Assembly (NCBI RefSeq): GCF_014946725.1
Contig: NZ_JACFXY010000002.1
Location: forward strand, 410,962-474,961
Direction: 5' to 3'
Source: Mixta mediterraneensis
Lineage (GTDB): Bacteria; Pseudomonadota; Gammaproteobacteria; Enterobacterales; Enterobacteriaceae
DNA length: 64,000 nucleotides
Of the stretch, positions 31,060 to 41,020 are shown piece by piece; within the stretch, counting starts at the first letter, position 1, and each line of letters opens with the position of its first letter. The notes beneath the pieces are model-generated. The model was given only the letters and a program-made list of their open reading frames with translations, was not told the DNA's origin and did not search any database. The position numbers and the translations under genes are program-made.

Positions 31060-31431
31060 ATTTACCTTTACCTAATGAAATCGTCCTGCTAAACGGGAGA
31101 AGATTTGATGCCCAAAAACCCAACGGGTTCAATATTGCTGCGCCTGTTTAACTTTTCAAGGCGGCGGGATCAATCTCAGGTCAGACAGACTGGCATTGTG
31201 CAACTTTATGATAAAAAGCGCTTTTTATGCCTGACAAAATCACACATCCCGGTGCGATCTCCCTGAAATCTGAATCGCCCACACTCTACCTGATAAAATC
31301 CGTTACGCAACTTAAATAGCACTCTGTCCAAATTAGCGCCAATTTTTCAGCCCCAGCGTTCCTTTGTCGAACAATGGGGCTCGCAAGTAATATAGAAAGG
31401 ATTAAGGTGCTGTCAAAAAAGGCGTGAACAT
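31060..31431. other. Intergenic region between divergent topA and yciN
   Basis: 372 bp without an ORF. It contains the topA promoter region and a hairpin AGCCCCA ... TGGGGCT (31350-31381) with an inner GTTC/GAAC pairing, just upstream of the yciN remnant. No T tract follows, so it is not a simple terminator. Confidence 0.45.
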
Positions 31432-31678
31432 ATGCAGAATAATACCCAGACTATTACACGCCGTGCGTTACTGGAAAAAGCAAACATCCTGATCAAAAAA
31501 CATGAGGATTATTTTACCGGTCAGGAAGCGACCGATGTTGTGCAACAAGGTGAGGTTCTGATGTTCCACGGCCCTTTTTTCTCGATGCAGACGAGGTTCC
31601 TACACAAAAAACCATGGCGGTATTTAACATTTTAAATATCTCGCGGTCGTGTTATCCGCTCAATACCATCTGGAATAA
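31432..31678 (+). pseudogene. yciN: YciN, frameshifted twice
   Basis: The first 48 codons match YciN (LLEKANILIKKHED...FTGQEATDV). The frame is then lost at a six-T run near 31575, resumes as FLDADEVPTQKTMAVFNIL in the +1 frame, and is lost again near 31635. The true C-terminus YLAVVLSAQYHLE and stop (31676-31678) lie in a third register. Adding one base at each point restores 82 residues, the normal family size (83). Both lesions are single-base losses in or beside homopolymers, so sequence error is a live alternative to recent decay. YciN is a small protein of unknown function beside topA. Confidence 0.85.
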
Positions 31679-31689
31679 CCTCATCGCAT

Positions 31690-31714
31690 AAAAAACCCGG
31701 CTTTCGCCGGGTCT
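31690..31714 (-). terminator. Terminator between yciN and sohB
   Basis: Stem ACCCGGC / GCCGGGT with a 4-nt loop; the minus strand has six T residues after it, so it mainly serves sohB. Confidence 0.85.
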
Positions 31715-31732
31715 TGCCCTGCTGTTTTACTA

Positions 31733-32779
31733 TTACAACAGGGGCTTTTCGCCACGTTGCCAAAGTTTTAAAATTAAATTTTCCACTACCGAACCTGCGC
31801 TATGCGTGACGCGATCAATCATTTTACGGCGACGGGCATAGTGCACGCCTAACACATTAAAAGACTTCATCTGGCGAATAATAAGATCATCGCTGGTGCC
31901 AATCTCATCAATCAAACCGAGAGCCAACGCCTGGCGTCCATACCAGTGTTCACCAGTTGCCACGTTATCAATATTCAGTGTCGGGCGCATCTGGTGGACA
32001 AAATCCTTAAACAGCAAATGCGTTTCGTTAAGATCTTCCTGGAATTTTTCCCGACCTTCTTCCGTGTTTTCACCAAACAATGTTAGCGTGCGCTTATATT
32101 GACCGGCCGTGTGCAGCTCCACATCAATATCATTACGTTTTAACAAACGATTAAAATTAGGGATTTGCGCGACTACTCCAATCGAGCCAATGATAGAAAA
32201 AGGCGCGGCGACAATGCGATCCGCAACGCAAGCCATCATATAACCGCCGCTGGCGGCAACTTTGTCTACCGCTGCCGTCACGCGCAGACCGCCATCACGC
32301 AGGCGTTGCAGCTGTGAAGCGGCTAATCCATAACCGTGTACCACGCCGCCAGGGCTTTCCAGACGCAGCAACACTTCATCGCCAGTTTGCCTGACGGCCA
32401 GAACGGCAGAAATCTCTTCACGTAACGAAGCCACTTCGCTGGCATCCATGCTGCCTTTAAAATCAATAACGTACAGCGTTGGCTTTAACGTTTCATTTTC
32501 ACCCTGTTTTGCCGCACGTTTTTCCGCTTTGGCTTTCTGCTTTTCGGCTTTTTTATGATTTTTTAACCACTGCTTTTGCACCTGTGGTTTCATCTTCGCC
32601 AGCTGCAAATCTTCCTTCATCTGCTGATAATCATCACCCAGATGTGTCAGACGCAGCTGTCCGCTTTGACCGCGTTTACGCAACGCCGCATTTAAAATGA
32701 TCAGCACGATCGCCGCAACGGCAATCACTACCGTCACTATTTTTGCGAGAAAAAGTCCGTAATTTAAAAGAAGATCCAT
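31733..32779 (-). CDS. sohB: Inner-membrane serine protease SohB
   Basis: 348-residue S49-family (signal peptide peptidase A type) protease. Two N-terminal hydrophobic stretches (about 5-30) anchor it; a Lys-rich coiled segment (about 65-95) follows. The protease domain has the nucleophile Ser in AASGGYMMACVADRI and the expected lysine about 50 residues on (GQYKRTLTLFGENTEEGREK). Multicopy sohB suppresses loss of DegP in Escherichia. Confidence 0.96.
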   Translation of the reverse strand: MDLLLNYGLFLAKIVTVVIAVAAIVLIILNAALRKRGQSGQLRLTHLGDDYQQMKEDLQLAKMKPQVQKQWLKNHKKAEKQKAKAEKRAAKQGENETLKPTLYVIDFKGSMDASEVASLREEISAVLAVRQTGDEVLLRLESPGGVVHGYGLAASQLQRLRDGGLRVTAAVDKVAASGGYMMACVADRIVAAPFSIIGSIGVVAQIPNFNRLLKRNDIDVELHTAGQYKRTLTLFGENTEEGREKFQEDLNETHLLFKDFVHQMRPTLNIDNVATGEHWYGRQALALGLIDEIGTSDDLIIRQMKSFNVLGVHYARRRKMIDRVTHSAGSVVENLILKLWQRGEKPLL

Positions 32780-32954
32780 TGCATCGCCTTAGTAAACAGA
32801 GAATTAAAGACAATAGGCTAGTTTAACCGGTTTACCTATACCCGTCGCCTGAAATGCCAGCACCTGGCACAGAATGCGCCTGTCGATGATTGCACACGAC
32901 AGGAAATTGAGGCATAAAACACAAACACTTTGACCTTCGCCAGAGGAATCCGCT

Positions 32955-33716
32955 GTGCATTATCAACCGAAAAGCGATCTGCTCAATAACCGAATTATTT
33001 TAGTTACTGGCGCATCTGACGGCATTGGCCGTGAAGCTGCTTTGACCTACGCGCGCTACGGCGCGGAAGTGATTGTATTAGGCCGCAACCCTGAGCGACT
33101 GCAGCAAACTGAAAACGCCATTAACCAGCTAAATAAACGTCCTGCTCATCACATAGTTTTCGATCTGGCGCAGGCAACGCCTGAGAACTGCCAGCAGCTT
33201 GGACAACAATTAGCGCAAAAATTTTCCCATCTAGATGGGGTGTTACACAATGCCGGTATTCTGGGTGAGATTGTCCCACTGGCGGAACTTGACCCGCAAA
33301 TCTGGCAGCAGGTGATGAAAATCAATGTGGATGCGACCTTCTATCTCACCCAGGCCTTACTGCCACTGCTGTTGAAATCTGACGCGGGTTCACTGGTCTT
33401 TACCACTTCCAGCGTTGGCCGAACCGGACGTTCCGGCTGGGGAGCTTATGCGGTGTCGAAGTTTGCCACCGAAGGCATGATGCAGGTGCTGGCCGACGAA
33501 TATAAAAATCATCATTTAAGGGTAAACTGCATTAATCCTGGCGGAACGCGTACCAAAATGCGTGCCAGCGCTTTTCCGCAGGAAGATGCTAAAAAGCTAA
33601 AAACCCCAGGCGATTTGATGCCGCTCTACCTTTATTTAATGGGTGATGACAGCCGCCGTAAAACCGGCATCAGTTTCGATGCTCAACCGGGTCGAAAAGC
33701 AGGGGCGGCCGAATAA
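32955..33716 (+). CDS. yciK: Short-chain dehydrogenase YciK
   Basis: 253-residue NAD(P)-dependent oxidoreductase of the SDR family. Cofactor motif TGASDGIGREAA, NAG motif (HNAGILGE), catalytic Ser and YxxxK (YAVSK). The physiological substrate is unknown. It overlaps btuR by one base (TAATG), and the yciK-btuR pair is conserved in enterobacteria. Confidence 0.96.
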   Translation: MHYQPKSDLLNNRIILVTGASDGIGREAALTYARYGAEVIVLGRNPERLQQTENAINQLNKRPAHHIVFDLAQATPENCQQLGQQLAQKFSHLDGVLHNAGILGEIVPLAELDPQIWQQVMKINVDATFYLTQALLPLLLKSDAGSLVFTTSSVGRTGRSGWGAYAVSKFATEGMMQVLADEYKNHHLRVNCINPGGTRTKMRASAFPQEDAKKLKTPGDLMPLYLYLMGDDSRRKTGISFDAQPGRKAGAAE

Positions 33717-34306
33717 TGAATGAGGATCGTCATCAGCAGCGTCAGCAGCGTCTAAAAGAGCAAGTCGATGCACGTATCGCCTCCGCAACCGACGTGCGCG
33801 GCATCGTGATGGTATTTACTGGTAATGGTAAAGGTAAAACGACCGCGGCATTTGGTACGGCATTGCGTGCCTGTGGGCACGGCAAGCGTGTCGGCGCAAT
33901 CCAGTTTATTAAAGGCGAATGGCCCAACGGCGAGCGCAATATACTTGAGCAACATGGCGTTGAATTTCAGGTGATGTCAACGGGATTTACCTGGGAAACG
34001 CAGAATCGTCAGGCTGATACCGATGCCTGTCTGGAAGTCTGGCAGCACGCTAAACGTATGTTAGCCGACAGCAGCCTGGATTTAGTCATTCTTGACGAAA
34101 TAACTTATATGGTCAGCATGGACTATCTGCCGTTAGAGGCGCTGCTTACAGCCCTTCGTCAGCGTCCTTCTCAGCAAAGTGTTATTATTACTGGTCTCGG
34201 TTGTCATCGCAGCATTACGGAGCTGGCCGATACCGTGACCGAAATGCGGCCAGTTAAACACGCTTTTGATACAGGGATTCAGGCACAGCAAGGCATTGAT
34301 TGGTAG
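33716..34306 (+). CDS. btuR: Cob(I)alamin adenosyltransferase BtuR/CobO
   Basis: 196-residue ATP-dependent corrinoid adenosyltransferase, making the adenosyl form of B12 in salvage and synthesis. Characteristic P-loop FTGNGKGKTTAAFG, LVILDEITYM and TGLGCHRSITELADTVTEM. Co-translated with yciK. Confidence 0.97.
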   Translation: MNEDRHQQRQQRLKEQVDARIASATDVRGIVMVFTGNGKGKTTAAFGTALRACGHGKRVGAIQFIKGEWPNGERNILEQHGVEFQVMSTGFTWETQNRQADTDACLEVWQHAKRMLADSSLDLVILDEITYMVSMDYLPLEALLTALRQRPSQQSVIITGLGCHRSITELADTVTEMRPVKHAFDTGIQAQQGIDW

Positions 34307-34314
34307 TAAAAGAA

Positions 34315-34341
34315 AACGCAGCCATCAGGCTGCGTTTTTTG
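34315..34341. terminator. Terminator between btuR and rluB
   Basis: Stem AACGCAGCC / GGCTGCGTT with an ATCA loop and T tract; A run on the other side makes it usable by both convergent genes. Confidence 0.92.
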
Positions 34342-34354
34342 GTTTGAGCAGAAA

Positions 34355-35242
34355 TTAAGATGACGTTCGTTTGCTGCTTTTACCGCCAGTGCGACGCTGC
34401 GTGCCACTCGTCTTGCTGTGACGCTTCACGGCACGACGAATTTGGTTAGCTTTGGTACGCCGGCGATCTTTTTCAACGCCCAGTTTGGTAACGGTTTCAT
34501 CGTCCATACCCACCAGGTTGCGTAAGTAGTTGACCGCAGACAGATCCAGCTCGGTCCAGCCACCACGCGGCAAACCTTTTGGCAAATTAATATCGCCATA
34601 ACGGACGCGCATCAGACGACTAACCTGCACGCCAACGGCTTCCCATAAACGGCGCACTTCGCGGTTACGACCTTCAGTCAGCGTCACGTTGTACCACTGG
34701 TTGATACCTTCGCCACCGGTAAACTTCAGGGTCTTAAACGCGGCTGGGCCATCTTCCAGCTGCACACCTTTACTCAACTGACGAATTTTATCGTTATCAA
34801 CCTGGCCAAATACACGCACAGCGTATTCGCGTTCAACTTCGCGGCTTGGGTGCATCAGACGGTTGGCTAATTCGCCGTCCGTAGTGAACAGCATTAATCC
34901 GCAGGTATTCACATCCAGACGGCCTACAGCAATCCAGCGTGAGCCACGCAGACGGGGCAGACGATCAAAAACCGTTGGACGCCCTTCCGGATCGCTACGT
35001 GTGCAGAGCTCGCCCTCTGGTTTGTAGTACGCCAGCACGCGGCATACTTCAGTTGCTGACTCAGCAATTGAGACCAGATGACCATCAATACGGATTTTAA
35101 GGGCTTTACTATTTTCGATACGGTCGCCCAGCGTAGCCAGTTTGCCATCAACGCTGACGCGTCCGGCGGCGATCATTGTTTCGATTTCACGACGCGAACC
35201 ATGACCGGCTCGCGCTAAAACTTTCTGTAACTTTTCGCTCAT
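34355..35242 (-). CDS. rluB: 23S rRNA pseudouridine-2605 synthase RluB
   Basis: 295 residues: N-terminal S4 RNA-binding domain (about 1-60, [19 protein letters not shown]), then the RsuA-type catalytic domain with the active-site Asp in [17 protein letters not shown], and a basic Lys/Arg/Ser tail (about 255-295). It modifies U2605 of 23S rRNA. Confidence 0.97.
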   Translation of the reverse strand: MSEKLQKVLARAGHGSRREIETMIAAGRVSVDGKLATLGDRIENSKALKIRIDGHLVSIAESATEVCRVLAYYKPEGELCTRSDPEGRPTVFDRLPRLRGSRWIAVGRLDVNTCGLMLFTTDGELANRLMHPSREVEREYAVRVFGQVDNDKIRQLSKGVQLEDGPAAFKTLKFTGGEGINQWYNVTLTEGRNREVRRLWEAVGVQVSRLMRVRYGDINLPKGLPRGGWTELDLSAVNYLRNLVGMDDETVTKLGVEKDRRRTKANQIRRAVKRHSKTSGTQRRTGGKSSKRTSS

Positions 35243-35413
35243 TGAGCTTCCTCTTTGTCGCCTTCCCAGGCGTCACGGCAGGGTAGTAAGTCTTTTTAAA
35301 TCAACGGCTTAACTTAAAAAGTTGGGTCTATTATACAGACATTTAACCCTGATGTAACGCGCTTTATGCCGAGGACTTTACGCTTAATAATAGCGAAGCT
35401 GTGAGGAATTTAT

Positions 35414-36036
35414 AATAGACTGTTTTTGTGCTCAGCATTTGCCATGCTGGTTTCGAACGGTTGTTCTGTAGGCCATACAGAATACAGCCGCACGGCGATG
35501 CAGCATGTCGATATGAGCGTGACCGGCATCCCGACGATACCTGGGCCTGGTACACTGGGCACCAGCATCCCTCTTACACCAGAATATAGCCTGACCGCTG
35601 CACATGTTGCTAAATATGCGGCACAACATGTTAAGGCTTATCATCCTTATTGCGATCTCGCGATTATTTATCATAAGAGTGACGCTAACACTCTGGCTAA
35701 ATTTCGCAGCAGTGACGTGGGTGATTCAATTTAAATGTACGGTTACAGTTTTATTTCAGCCATGCCGGTTGAATCAGCAGACGTTAATTTAGCGCGCACG
35801 GCTATTCGTAATGGCTGGAATAAAAGTCCCCGCATGGCGATGGCGTCAAATGCGGGTGTCGTACAGGGAATGTCGAGCGGCGGTGTATATAATAGCGATG
35901 AAACTCTGGGCGGTGTTATTGTGGGCTATTCTTCTGCCATTAAGAATGGACGCAGCGGAAAATCATTCTAAAAGACGTGTCGCTCTATATTCCTTATGGT
36001 GCGTTTAAAAACTGGTTACGGGAGACTATCGTTTAG
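35414..36036 (+). pseudogene. Degraded trypsin-like serine protease (lipoprotein-like)
   Basis: One frame encodes a hydrophobic start (RLFLCSAFAMLVSNGCS), a catalytic-His segment (EYSLTAAHVAKY), an Asp segment (CDLAIIYHK) and a Ser segment (VVQGMSSGGVYNS), the triad layout of S1 proteases. An in-frame TAA at 35732-35734 breaks it after SSDVGDSI. A frameshift near 35965 moves the C-terminus (KDVSLYIPYGAFKNWLRETIV) to another frame ending at 36036. No proper ATG is found at the expected start (AATAGA where ATGAGA would fit, after GAGGAA). Three separate lesions argue for real decay. The family name beyond 'S1-like' is not known to me. Confidence 0.7.
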
Positions 36037-36063
36037 GCACCGACACGCGGTGCCTGACGACGA

Positions 36064-36684
36064 TTACTGAAACGGACGCGTATCGCCAACGCCTGCGCGA
36101 ATGATTTCGGGCGCATCACGCGTCAAATCAATCACCGTGGTTGGCTGCTGTCCCAGCGTGCCGCCGTCAATGATTAAATCGACCAGTTTGCCAATGCTGT
36201 GTTGAATATCTTCCGGATCTGATTCAGTAAAATCATTGCCGGGCAAAATCAGCGAAGTTGACATCATGGGCTCGTTCAACGCTTCCAGCAACGCTAACGC
36301 AACCGGATTTGACGGTACGCGCAGGCCGATAGTTTTACGCTTGTCATTCATCAGCCGACGCGGCACCTCTTTGGTCGCTTTCAAAATAAAGGTGTAATTG
36401 CCCGGCGTATTGTTTTTTAACAGGCGAAACGCGGAATTATCGACCTGGGAATAGACCGACAATTCGGACAGGTCGCGACACATCAAGGTAAAGTTGTGGT
36501 GGCCATCTAACTGCCGGATGCGACAGATACGCTCCATTGCCCCCTTTTCTTCTAAACGACAGCCCAACGCATAGCCTGAATCGGTGGGATAAACAATCAC
36601 ACCACCTTTATTAAGATATTCCACCGCCTGATTAATCAGGCGCGGTTGTGGATTGTCAGGATGGATATGAAACAGTTGACTCAT
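36064..36684 (-). CDS. yciO: YciO (Sua5/YrdC-family protein)
   Basis: 206-residue YrdC-fold protein related to the TsaC/Sua5 enzymes that make threonylcarbamoyl-AMP for tRNA t6A. YciO is a paralogue whose cellular role is unsettled. Conserved segments: GGVIVYPTDSGYALGC, RLMNDKRKTIGLRVPSN. It lies 12 bp downstream of rnm in the same direction. Confidence 0.95.
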   Translation of the reverse strand: MSQLFHIHPDNPQPRLINQAVEYLNKGGVIVYPTDSGYALGCRLEEKGAMERICRIRQLDGHHNFTLMCRDLSELSVYSQVDNSAFRLLKNNTPGNYTFILKATKEVPRRLMNDKRKTIGLRVPSNPVALALLEALNEPMMSTSLILPGNDFTESDPEDIQHSIGKLVDLIIDGGTLGQQPTTVIDLTRDAPEIIRAGVGDTRPFQ

Positions 36685-36696
36685 AGAAACCTCGTG

Positions 36697-37581
36697 TCAC
36701 CTTTCCGCGCATTCAAAGACAGGTGCCAGCTCAGGAAAACGTTCCCAAACCGGCTCGACACCTGCGGGCAGCCATAATTTGCGGCCCAGCTCAATCCACG
36801 GACAGGGTTGATGAAAATCAGAACCTTGTGATGCGGCTAAATCATTTTCTCTGGCGTATTGCGCCAGCTGGGTACGCTCGTTTGGCGCTTGCTGGCATTG
36901 TGCAACTTCCATCGCGTCACCGCCGATTTCACGGAAATGTGCCACCAGCCGCTTAAGCCATTTGGCAGATAACCCATAGCGTCCAGGGTGAGCTAACACC
37001 GCACAGCCACCAGAATGATGAATTGCATCAACAGCTTGTTCTATTGTACACCATTGTGGCGGGACATAACCGGTTTTGCCGCGAGCAAGATAGGATTTGA
37101 AAACCTGAGCAAAATTATCGGCCCGGCCCTGTTCAATTAGAAAACGCGCAAAGTGACCGCGGGTAATCACGCCCCCTTCGGCTAAGCGCGTCGCACCGGC
37201 TAGCGCACCGGGGATCTGCGCTTTTTCCAGACGTTCCGCAATGTGTTCGGCGCGCGTCTGGCGACAATCATGCTGCGCGGCCAAAAAACCCGTCATTACC
37301 GGATGATGAATATCAATATTGAGTCCAACAATGTGAATCTCATGATTTTCCCACACGGTTGAAAACTCAACCCCTGCGATAACATTGACAGGTAAATTCT
37401 GGTCAATAGCCGCCTGTTGCGCAGCGCTTACACCCGTTACGCAATCGTGATCGGTAATAGCTAATACGCCAACGCGCATATCGACCGCGCGCTGGACCAC
37501 CGCCTGAGGCGAAAGCAAACCATCTGATGCCCGCGTGTGGCAGTGGAGATCATAAAGAGGAAAACGGGCGATATTGCTCAA
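36697..37581 (-). CDS. rnm: 5'-3' exoribonuclease Rnm (YciV/TrpH, PHP domain)
   Basis: 294-residue PHP-domain phosphoesterase, a 5'-3' exoribonuclease (RNase AM) that trims rRNA precursors. Metal ligands are visible in DLHCHTRASDG, ITDHDCVTG, GVEFSTVWENHEIHIVG, LAHPGRYG and GSDFH. Divergent from the trp operon. Confidence 0.94.
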   Translation of the reverse strand: MSNIARFPLYDLHCHTRASDGLLSPQAVVQRAVDMRVGVLAITDHDCVTGVSAAQQAAIDQNLPVNVIAGVEFSTVWENHEIHIVGLNIDIHHPVMTGFLAAQHDCRQTRAEHIAERLEKAQIPGALAGATRLAEGGVITRGHFARFLIEQGRADNFAQVFKSYLARGKTGYVPPQWCTIEQAVDAIHHSGGCAVLAHPGRYGLSAKWLKRLVAHFREIGGDAMEVAQCQQAPNERTQLAQYARENDLAASQGSDFHQPCPWIELGRKLWLPAGVEPVWERFPELAPVFECAER

Positions 37582-37648
37582 ACTAACTCCTGTAACGAAC
37601 TAACCCGACCAGCATGATAACGATTTTGCTGCCCAGAGAAAAAGTGTA

Positions 37649-37684
37649 TTGACATTTCCGCCCCGAACCCGTTAACTAGTACAC
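37649..37684 (+). promoter_or_regulatory. trp promoter with overlapping TrpR operator
   Basis: TTGACA (37649-37654), a 17-bp spacer, then TTAACT (37672-37677). The -10 lies inside GTTAACTAGTAC, the core of the TrpR operator palindrome. Same architecture as Escherichia trp. Confidence 0.92.
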
Positions 37685-37711
37685 AAGTTCACACGTAGCG
37701 GGTATTTAATC

Positions 37712-37795
37712 ATGGCTGTTGTTCATACGCTTTTTAACGGTTGGTGGCGCGATATTCCCAGATACGGGCGATGTCGTCGTGCACAATTTGCGTAA
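37712..37795 (+). CDS. trpL: trp leader peptide (long form)
   Basis: A frame MAVVHTLFNGWWRDIPRYGR... with tandem Trp codons at positions 11-12 and 27 residues in total. In Escherichia TrpL the stop comes two or three codons after the Trp pair (14 residues); here it comes 15 codons later, so a translating ribosome would cover more of the leader RNA. Attenuation by tryptophan-charged tRNA supply is expected because a perfect terminator follows. No strong ribosome site is seen; the start is by position. Confidence 0.75.
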   Translation: MAVVHTLFNGWWRDIPRYGRCRRAQFA

Positions 37796-37814
37796 ACGCT
37801 GTGCAGATACCTGG

Positions 37815-37840
37815 GCCCGCCACTTAGCGGGCTTTTTTTT
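37815..37840 (+). terminator. trp attenuator
   Basis: Stem GCCCGC / GCGGGC with a 6-nt loop followed by eight T residues, 24 bp before trpE. Confidence 0.93.
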
Positions 37841-37863
37841 GAGCGTCATTCAGAGAATCCATC

Positions 37864-39426
37864 ATGCCAAATGCGAAACCTACATTGAAGTTAATTACCG
37901 GCATCGCGCCCTATCGCGAAGATCCGGCCGCAGTGTTTCATCAGTTATGCGGCGCACGTCCGGCAACCTTGCTGCTTGAGTCTGCCGATATTGACAGCAA
38001 GCGTAACTTAAAAAGCCTGTTGATCGTGGATAGCGCCCTGCGTATTAGCGCCTTGGGCAACCGCGTCACCTTGCAAGCCCTGTCAGAAAATGGTCGCTCA
38101 CTGTTACCACTGCTGGATGCCGCCCTGCCGGAATCGGTAAAAATTGATGTCCGTCCCGATGGCCGTGAACTGACTTTCTCCACTAGTGAAAGTCTGCAGG
38201 ATGAAGATTCACGTTTGCAGGCAATTTCGGTATTCGAGGCATTGCGCCTCATTCCTCAGTTGGTGAACGTCCCCGCTGACGAACGTGAAGCGCTGCTGTT
38301 AGGTGGGCTGTTTGCGTATGATTTAGTGGCGGGCTTTGAAGATTTGCCCGCGTTGCAAAATCAGCAACGCTGCCCGGATTACTGCTTCTATTTAGCGGAA
38401 ACCTTATTAGTGCTGGATCATCAGGAGCGCAGCGCGCGACTGCAGGCTAGCCTGTTCTGCCCGTCCACCAGCGAATTCCAGCGCCTGCAAGGACGTATCG
38501 AACAACTGCATGGCCAGATGCTGCAACCCGCGCCTGCGTTGCCTGTGCAACGCGTTGAACAGATGACGTTGAGCACCAGTCAAAGCGATGAAGAGTATTG
38601 CGCCGTAGTGCGTCAGATGCAGGAAGCGATTCGCATCGGCGAAATTTTCCAGGTTGTGCCGTCTCGTCGCTTCTCGTTGCCTTGTCCTTCGCCGCTGGCC
38701 GCTTATGACACCCTGAAAAACAGCAACCCCAGCCCGTATATGTTTTATATGCAGGACCAGGAGTTCGCCTTGTTTGGCGCATCACCCGAAAGCTCACTGA
38801 AATATGACGCATCCTCGCGTCAGATTGAAATTTATCCGATTGCCGGTACGCGTCCGCGTGGTCGTCATGCTGACGGTACGCTGGATCGTGATCTCGACAG
38901 CCGTATTGAACTGGAAATGCGCACCGACCATAAAGAGCTGGCTGAGCACTTAATGCTGGTTGATCTGGCGCGTAATGATTTAGCACGCATTTGTGTGCCT
39001 GGCAGTCGCTATCTGGCGGATCTGACCAAAGTCGATCGTTACTCTTTTGTCATGCATCTGGTGTCACGCGTAGTCGGCACATTGCGCGAAGACCTTGACG
39101 TGCTGCATGCCTATCGCGCCTGTATGAACATGGGCACGTTAAGCGGTGCTCCGAAAGTTCGTGCTATGCAGCTGATCGCGGCCGCAGAAGGTACGCGTCG
39201 TGGCAGCTATGGCGGCGCAGTGGGCTATTTTACGGCTCACGGTGATTTGGACACCTGCATTGTGATCCGCTCTGCCTACGTTGAAGACGGCGTTGCTACG
39301 GTGCAGGCCGGTGCTGGCGTCGTGCTGGATTCAAATCCACAAGCGGAAGCGGATGAAAGCCGCAACAAAGCCCGCGCAGTGTTGCGCGCCATTGCAACCG
39401 CCCATCACTGCAAGGAGATTTTCTGA
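37864..39426 (+). CDS. trpE: Anthranilate synthase component I
   Basis: 520 residues, equal to Escherichia TrpE. With TrpG it makes anthranilate from chorismate and glutamine. The tryptophan feedback motif [10 protein letters not shown] is present near residue 38, and the chorismate-binding domain has [20 protein letters not shown] and [12 protein letters not shown] segments. Its stop overlaps the trpG start (TGATG). Confidence 0.98.
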   Translation: MPNAKPTLKLITGIAPYREDPAAVFHQLCGARPATLLLESADIDSKRNLKSLLIVDSALRISALGNRVTLQALSENGRSLLPLLDAALPESVKIDVRPDGRELTFSTSESLQDEDSRLQAISVFEALRLIPQLVNVPADEREALLLGGLFAYDLVAGFEDLPALQNQQRCPDYCFYLAETLLVLDHQERSARLQASLFCPSTSEFQRLQGRIEQLHGQMLQPAPALPVQRVEQMTLSTSQSDEEYCAVVRQMQEAIRIGEIFQVVPSRRFSLPCPSPLAAYDTLKNSNPSPYMFYMQDQEFALFGASPESSLKYDASSRQIEIYPIAGTRPRGRHADGTLDRDLDSRIELEMRTDHKELAEHLMLVDLARNDLARICVPGSRYLADLTKVDRYSFVMHLVSRVVGTLREDLDVLHAYRACMNMGTLSGAPKVRAMQLIAAAEGTRRGSYGGAVGYFTAHGDLDTCIVIRSAYVEDGVATVQAGAGVVLDSNPQAEADESRNKARAVLRAIATAHHCKEIF

Positions 39427-40007
39427 TGGCTGACATCCTGCTGCTCGATAACTTCGATTCATTTACTTACAACCTTGTAGACCAGCTGCGTACCTTCGGT
39501 CATAACGTGGTGATCTACCGCAACAATTTGCCAGCAGAGCGTCTGATCGAACGTTTGCAGCAGATGGAAAACCCCGTGTTAATGCTGTCTCCCGGACCGG
39601 GCGCGCCAAAAGATGCGGGCTGTATGCCAGAGCTGCTGCGCGTGCTGCGTGGCCGTCTGCCAATTATTGGTATTTGCCTGGGCCATCAGGCCATTGTCGA
39701 AGCTTACGGTGGACAGGTGGGACAGGCGGGAGAAATCCTGCATGGCAAAGCTTCAGTCATTAACCACGACGGTGAGGCGATGTTTGCTGGCCTGAGCAAT
39801 CCGCTGCCAGTGGCACGTTATCATTCGCTGGTTGGCAGCAATACGCCAGATGAGCTGACGGTTAACGCCAGTTTCAACGGCATGGTGATGGCGGTACGCC
39901 ATGATGCAGATCGTGTTTGCGGATTCCAGTTCCATCCGGAATCCATTTTGACGACTCAGGGCGCGCGCCTGCTGGAGCAGACGCTGGCCTGGGCGCTGGC
40001 AAAGTAA
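39426..40007 (+). CDS. trpG: Anthranilate synthase component II (glutamine amidotransferase)
   Basis: 193-residue class I glutamine amidotransferase supplying ammonia to TrpE. Catalytic Cys in GICLGHQAI and His-Glu in FQFHPESIL. Here it is a separate gene; in Escherichia, Salmonella and Klebsiella it is fused to trpD. Nine bp separate it from trpD. Confidence 0.97.
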   Translation: MADILLLDNFDSFTYNLVDQLRTFGHNVVIYRNNLPAERLIERLQQMENPVLMLSPGPGAPKDAGCMPELLRVLRGRLPIIGICLGHQAIVEAYGGQVGQAGEILHGKASVINHDGEAMFAGLSNPLPVARYHSLVGSNTPDELTVNASFNGMVMAVRHDADRVCGFQFHPESILTTQGARLLEQTLAWALAK

Positions 40008-40016
40008 AGGGAGATA

Positions 40017-41018
40017 ATGATGAATACCATTCTGGAAAAACTTTACCAGGCGCAGACACTGAATCAGGCTGAAAGTCACCAGTTATTCAGCGCTATTATT
40101 ACCGGGCAGCTTGAGCCGACACAGCTGGCCGCCGTGCTTATCGCCATGAAAGTGCGTGGTGAAAAGCCGGAAGAGATCGCCGGGGCGGCAACCGCATTAC
40201 TGGAAGATGCTAAGCCCTTTCCGCGTCCCGATTATCCTTTCGCCGATATTGTGGGAACTGGCGGTGACGGCAGCAACAGTATCAATATTTCTACCGCCAG
40301 CGCCTTTGTCGCGGCAACCTGTGGTTTGAAAGTGGCAAAGCACGGTAACCGTAGCGTATCCAGCAAATCCGGTTCGTCTGATTTGCTGGCAGCGTTTGGC
40401 ATCAACCTTGATATGCCTGCCGAACAGGCACGTCACGCGTTAGATGAGCTAAATGTTTGCTTTCTGTTTGCCCCGCAGTATCACACAGGGTTTCGACATG
40501 CGATGCCGGTTCGCCAGCAGCTAAAAACCCGCACGCTGTTTAACGTGCTGGGTCCGTTGATCAATCCGGCGCGCCCGCCGCTGGCAGTCATTGGTGTATA
40601 TAGCGCAGATCTGGTGCTACCGATTGCGCAGGCGTTGAAAGTGTTGGGGTATCAACGCGCCGCGGTCGTTCACGGCGGCGGCATGGATGAAGTGGCGCTG
40701 CATGATATTACTCATGTGGCTGAGCTTCGCGACGGTGAAATTACCCGTTATCAGCTGTCGCCAGAAGACTTCGGCTTTAGCTTCCATCCTAAGGAAGCCC
40801 TGGCAGGCGGCACGCCAGAAGAAAACCGTGACATTCTGACACGTTTACTCCAGGGTAATGGCGAACAAGCCCATGAGGAAGCGGTTGCCGTGAATGTGGC
40901 TATGCTTCTCAAAGTATTTGGCAATGAAGATCTGCGTGAAAATGCACAGCGTGCGCTCGCCGCGATCCGTAGCGGACAGGCTTACGAGCGCGTGGTCGCT
41001 CTGGCAGCAAGAGGATAA
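40017..41018 (+). CDS. trpD: Anthranilate phosphoribosyltransferase
   Basis: 333-residue enzyme joining anthranilate to PRPP. PRPP-binding [14 protein letters not shown] and [15 protein letters not shown] motifs are intact. GGGAG precedes adjacent ATGs at 40017 and 40020. Unfused from trpG. Two bp separate it from trpC. Confidence 0.97.
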   Translation: MMNTILEKLYQAQTLNQAESHQLFSAIITGQLEPTQLAAVLIAMKVRGEKPEEIAGAATALLEDAKPFPRPDYPFADIVGTGGDGSNSINISTASAFVAATCGLKVAKHGNRSVSSKSGSSDLLAAFGINLDMPAEQARHALDELNVCFLFAPQYHTGFRHAMPVRQQLKTRTLFNVLGPLINPARPPLAVIGVYSADLVLPIAQALKVLGYQRAAVVHGGGMDEVALHDITHVAELRDGEITRYQLSPEDFGFSFHPKEALAGGTPEENRDILTRLLQGNGEQAHEEAVAVNVAMLLKVFGNEDLRENAQRALAAIRSGQAYERVVALAARG

Positions 41019-41020
41019 CC

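Noticed and set aside
37719..37979. 86-codon frame overlapping trpL, attenuator and trpE
   Set aside because: It runs through the attenuator hairpin and into trpE in another frame; no start signal and no homology.
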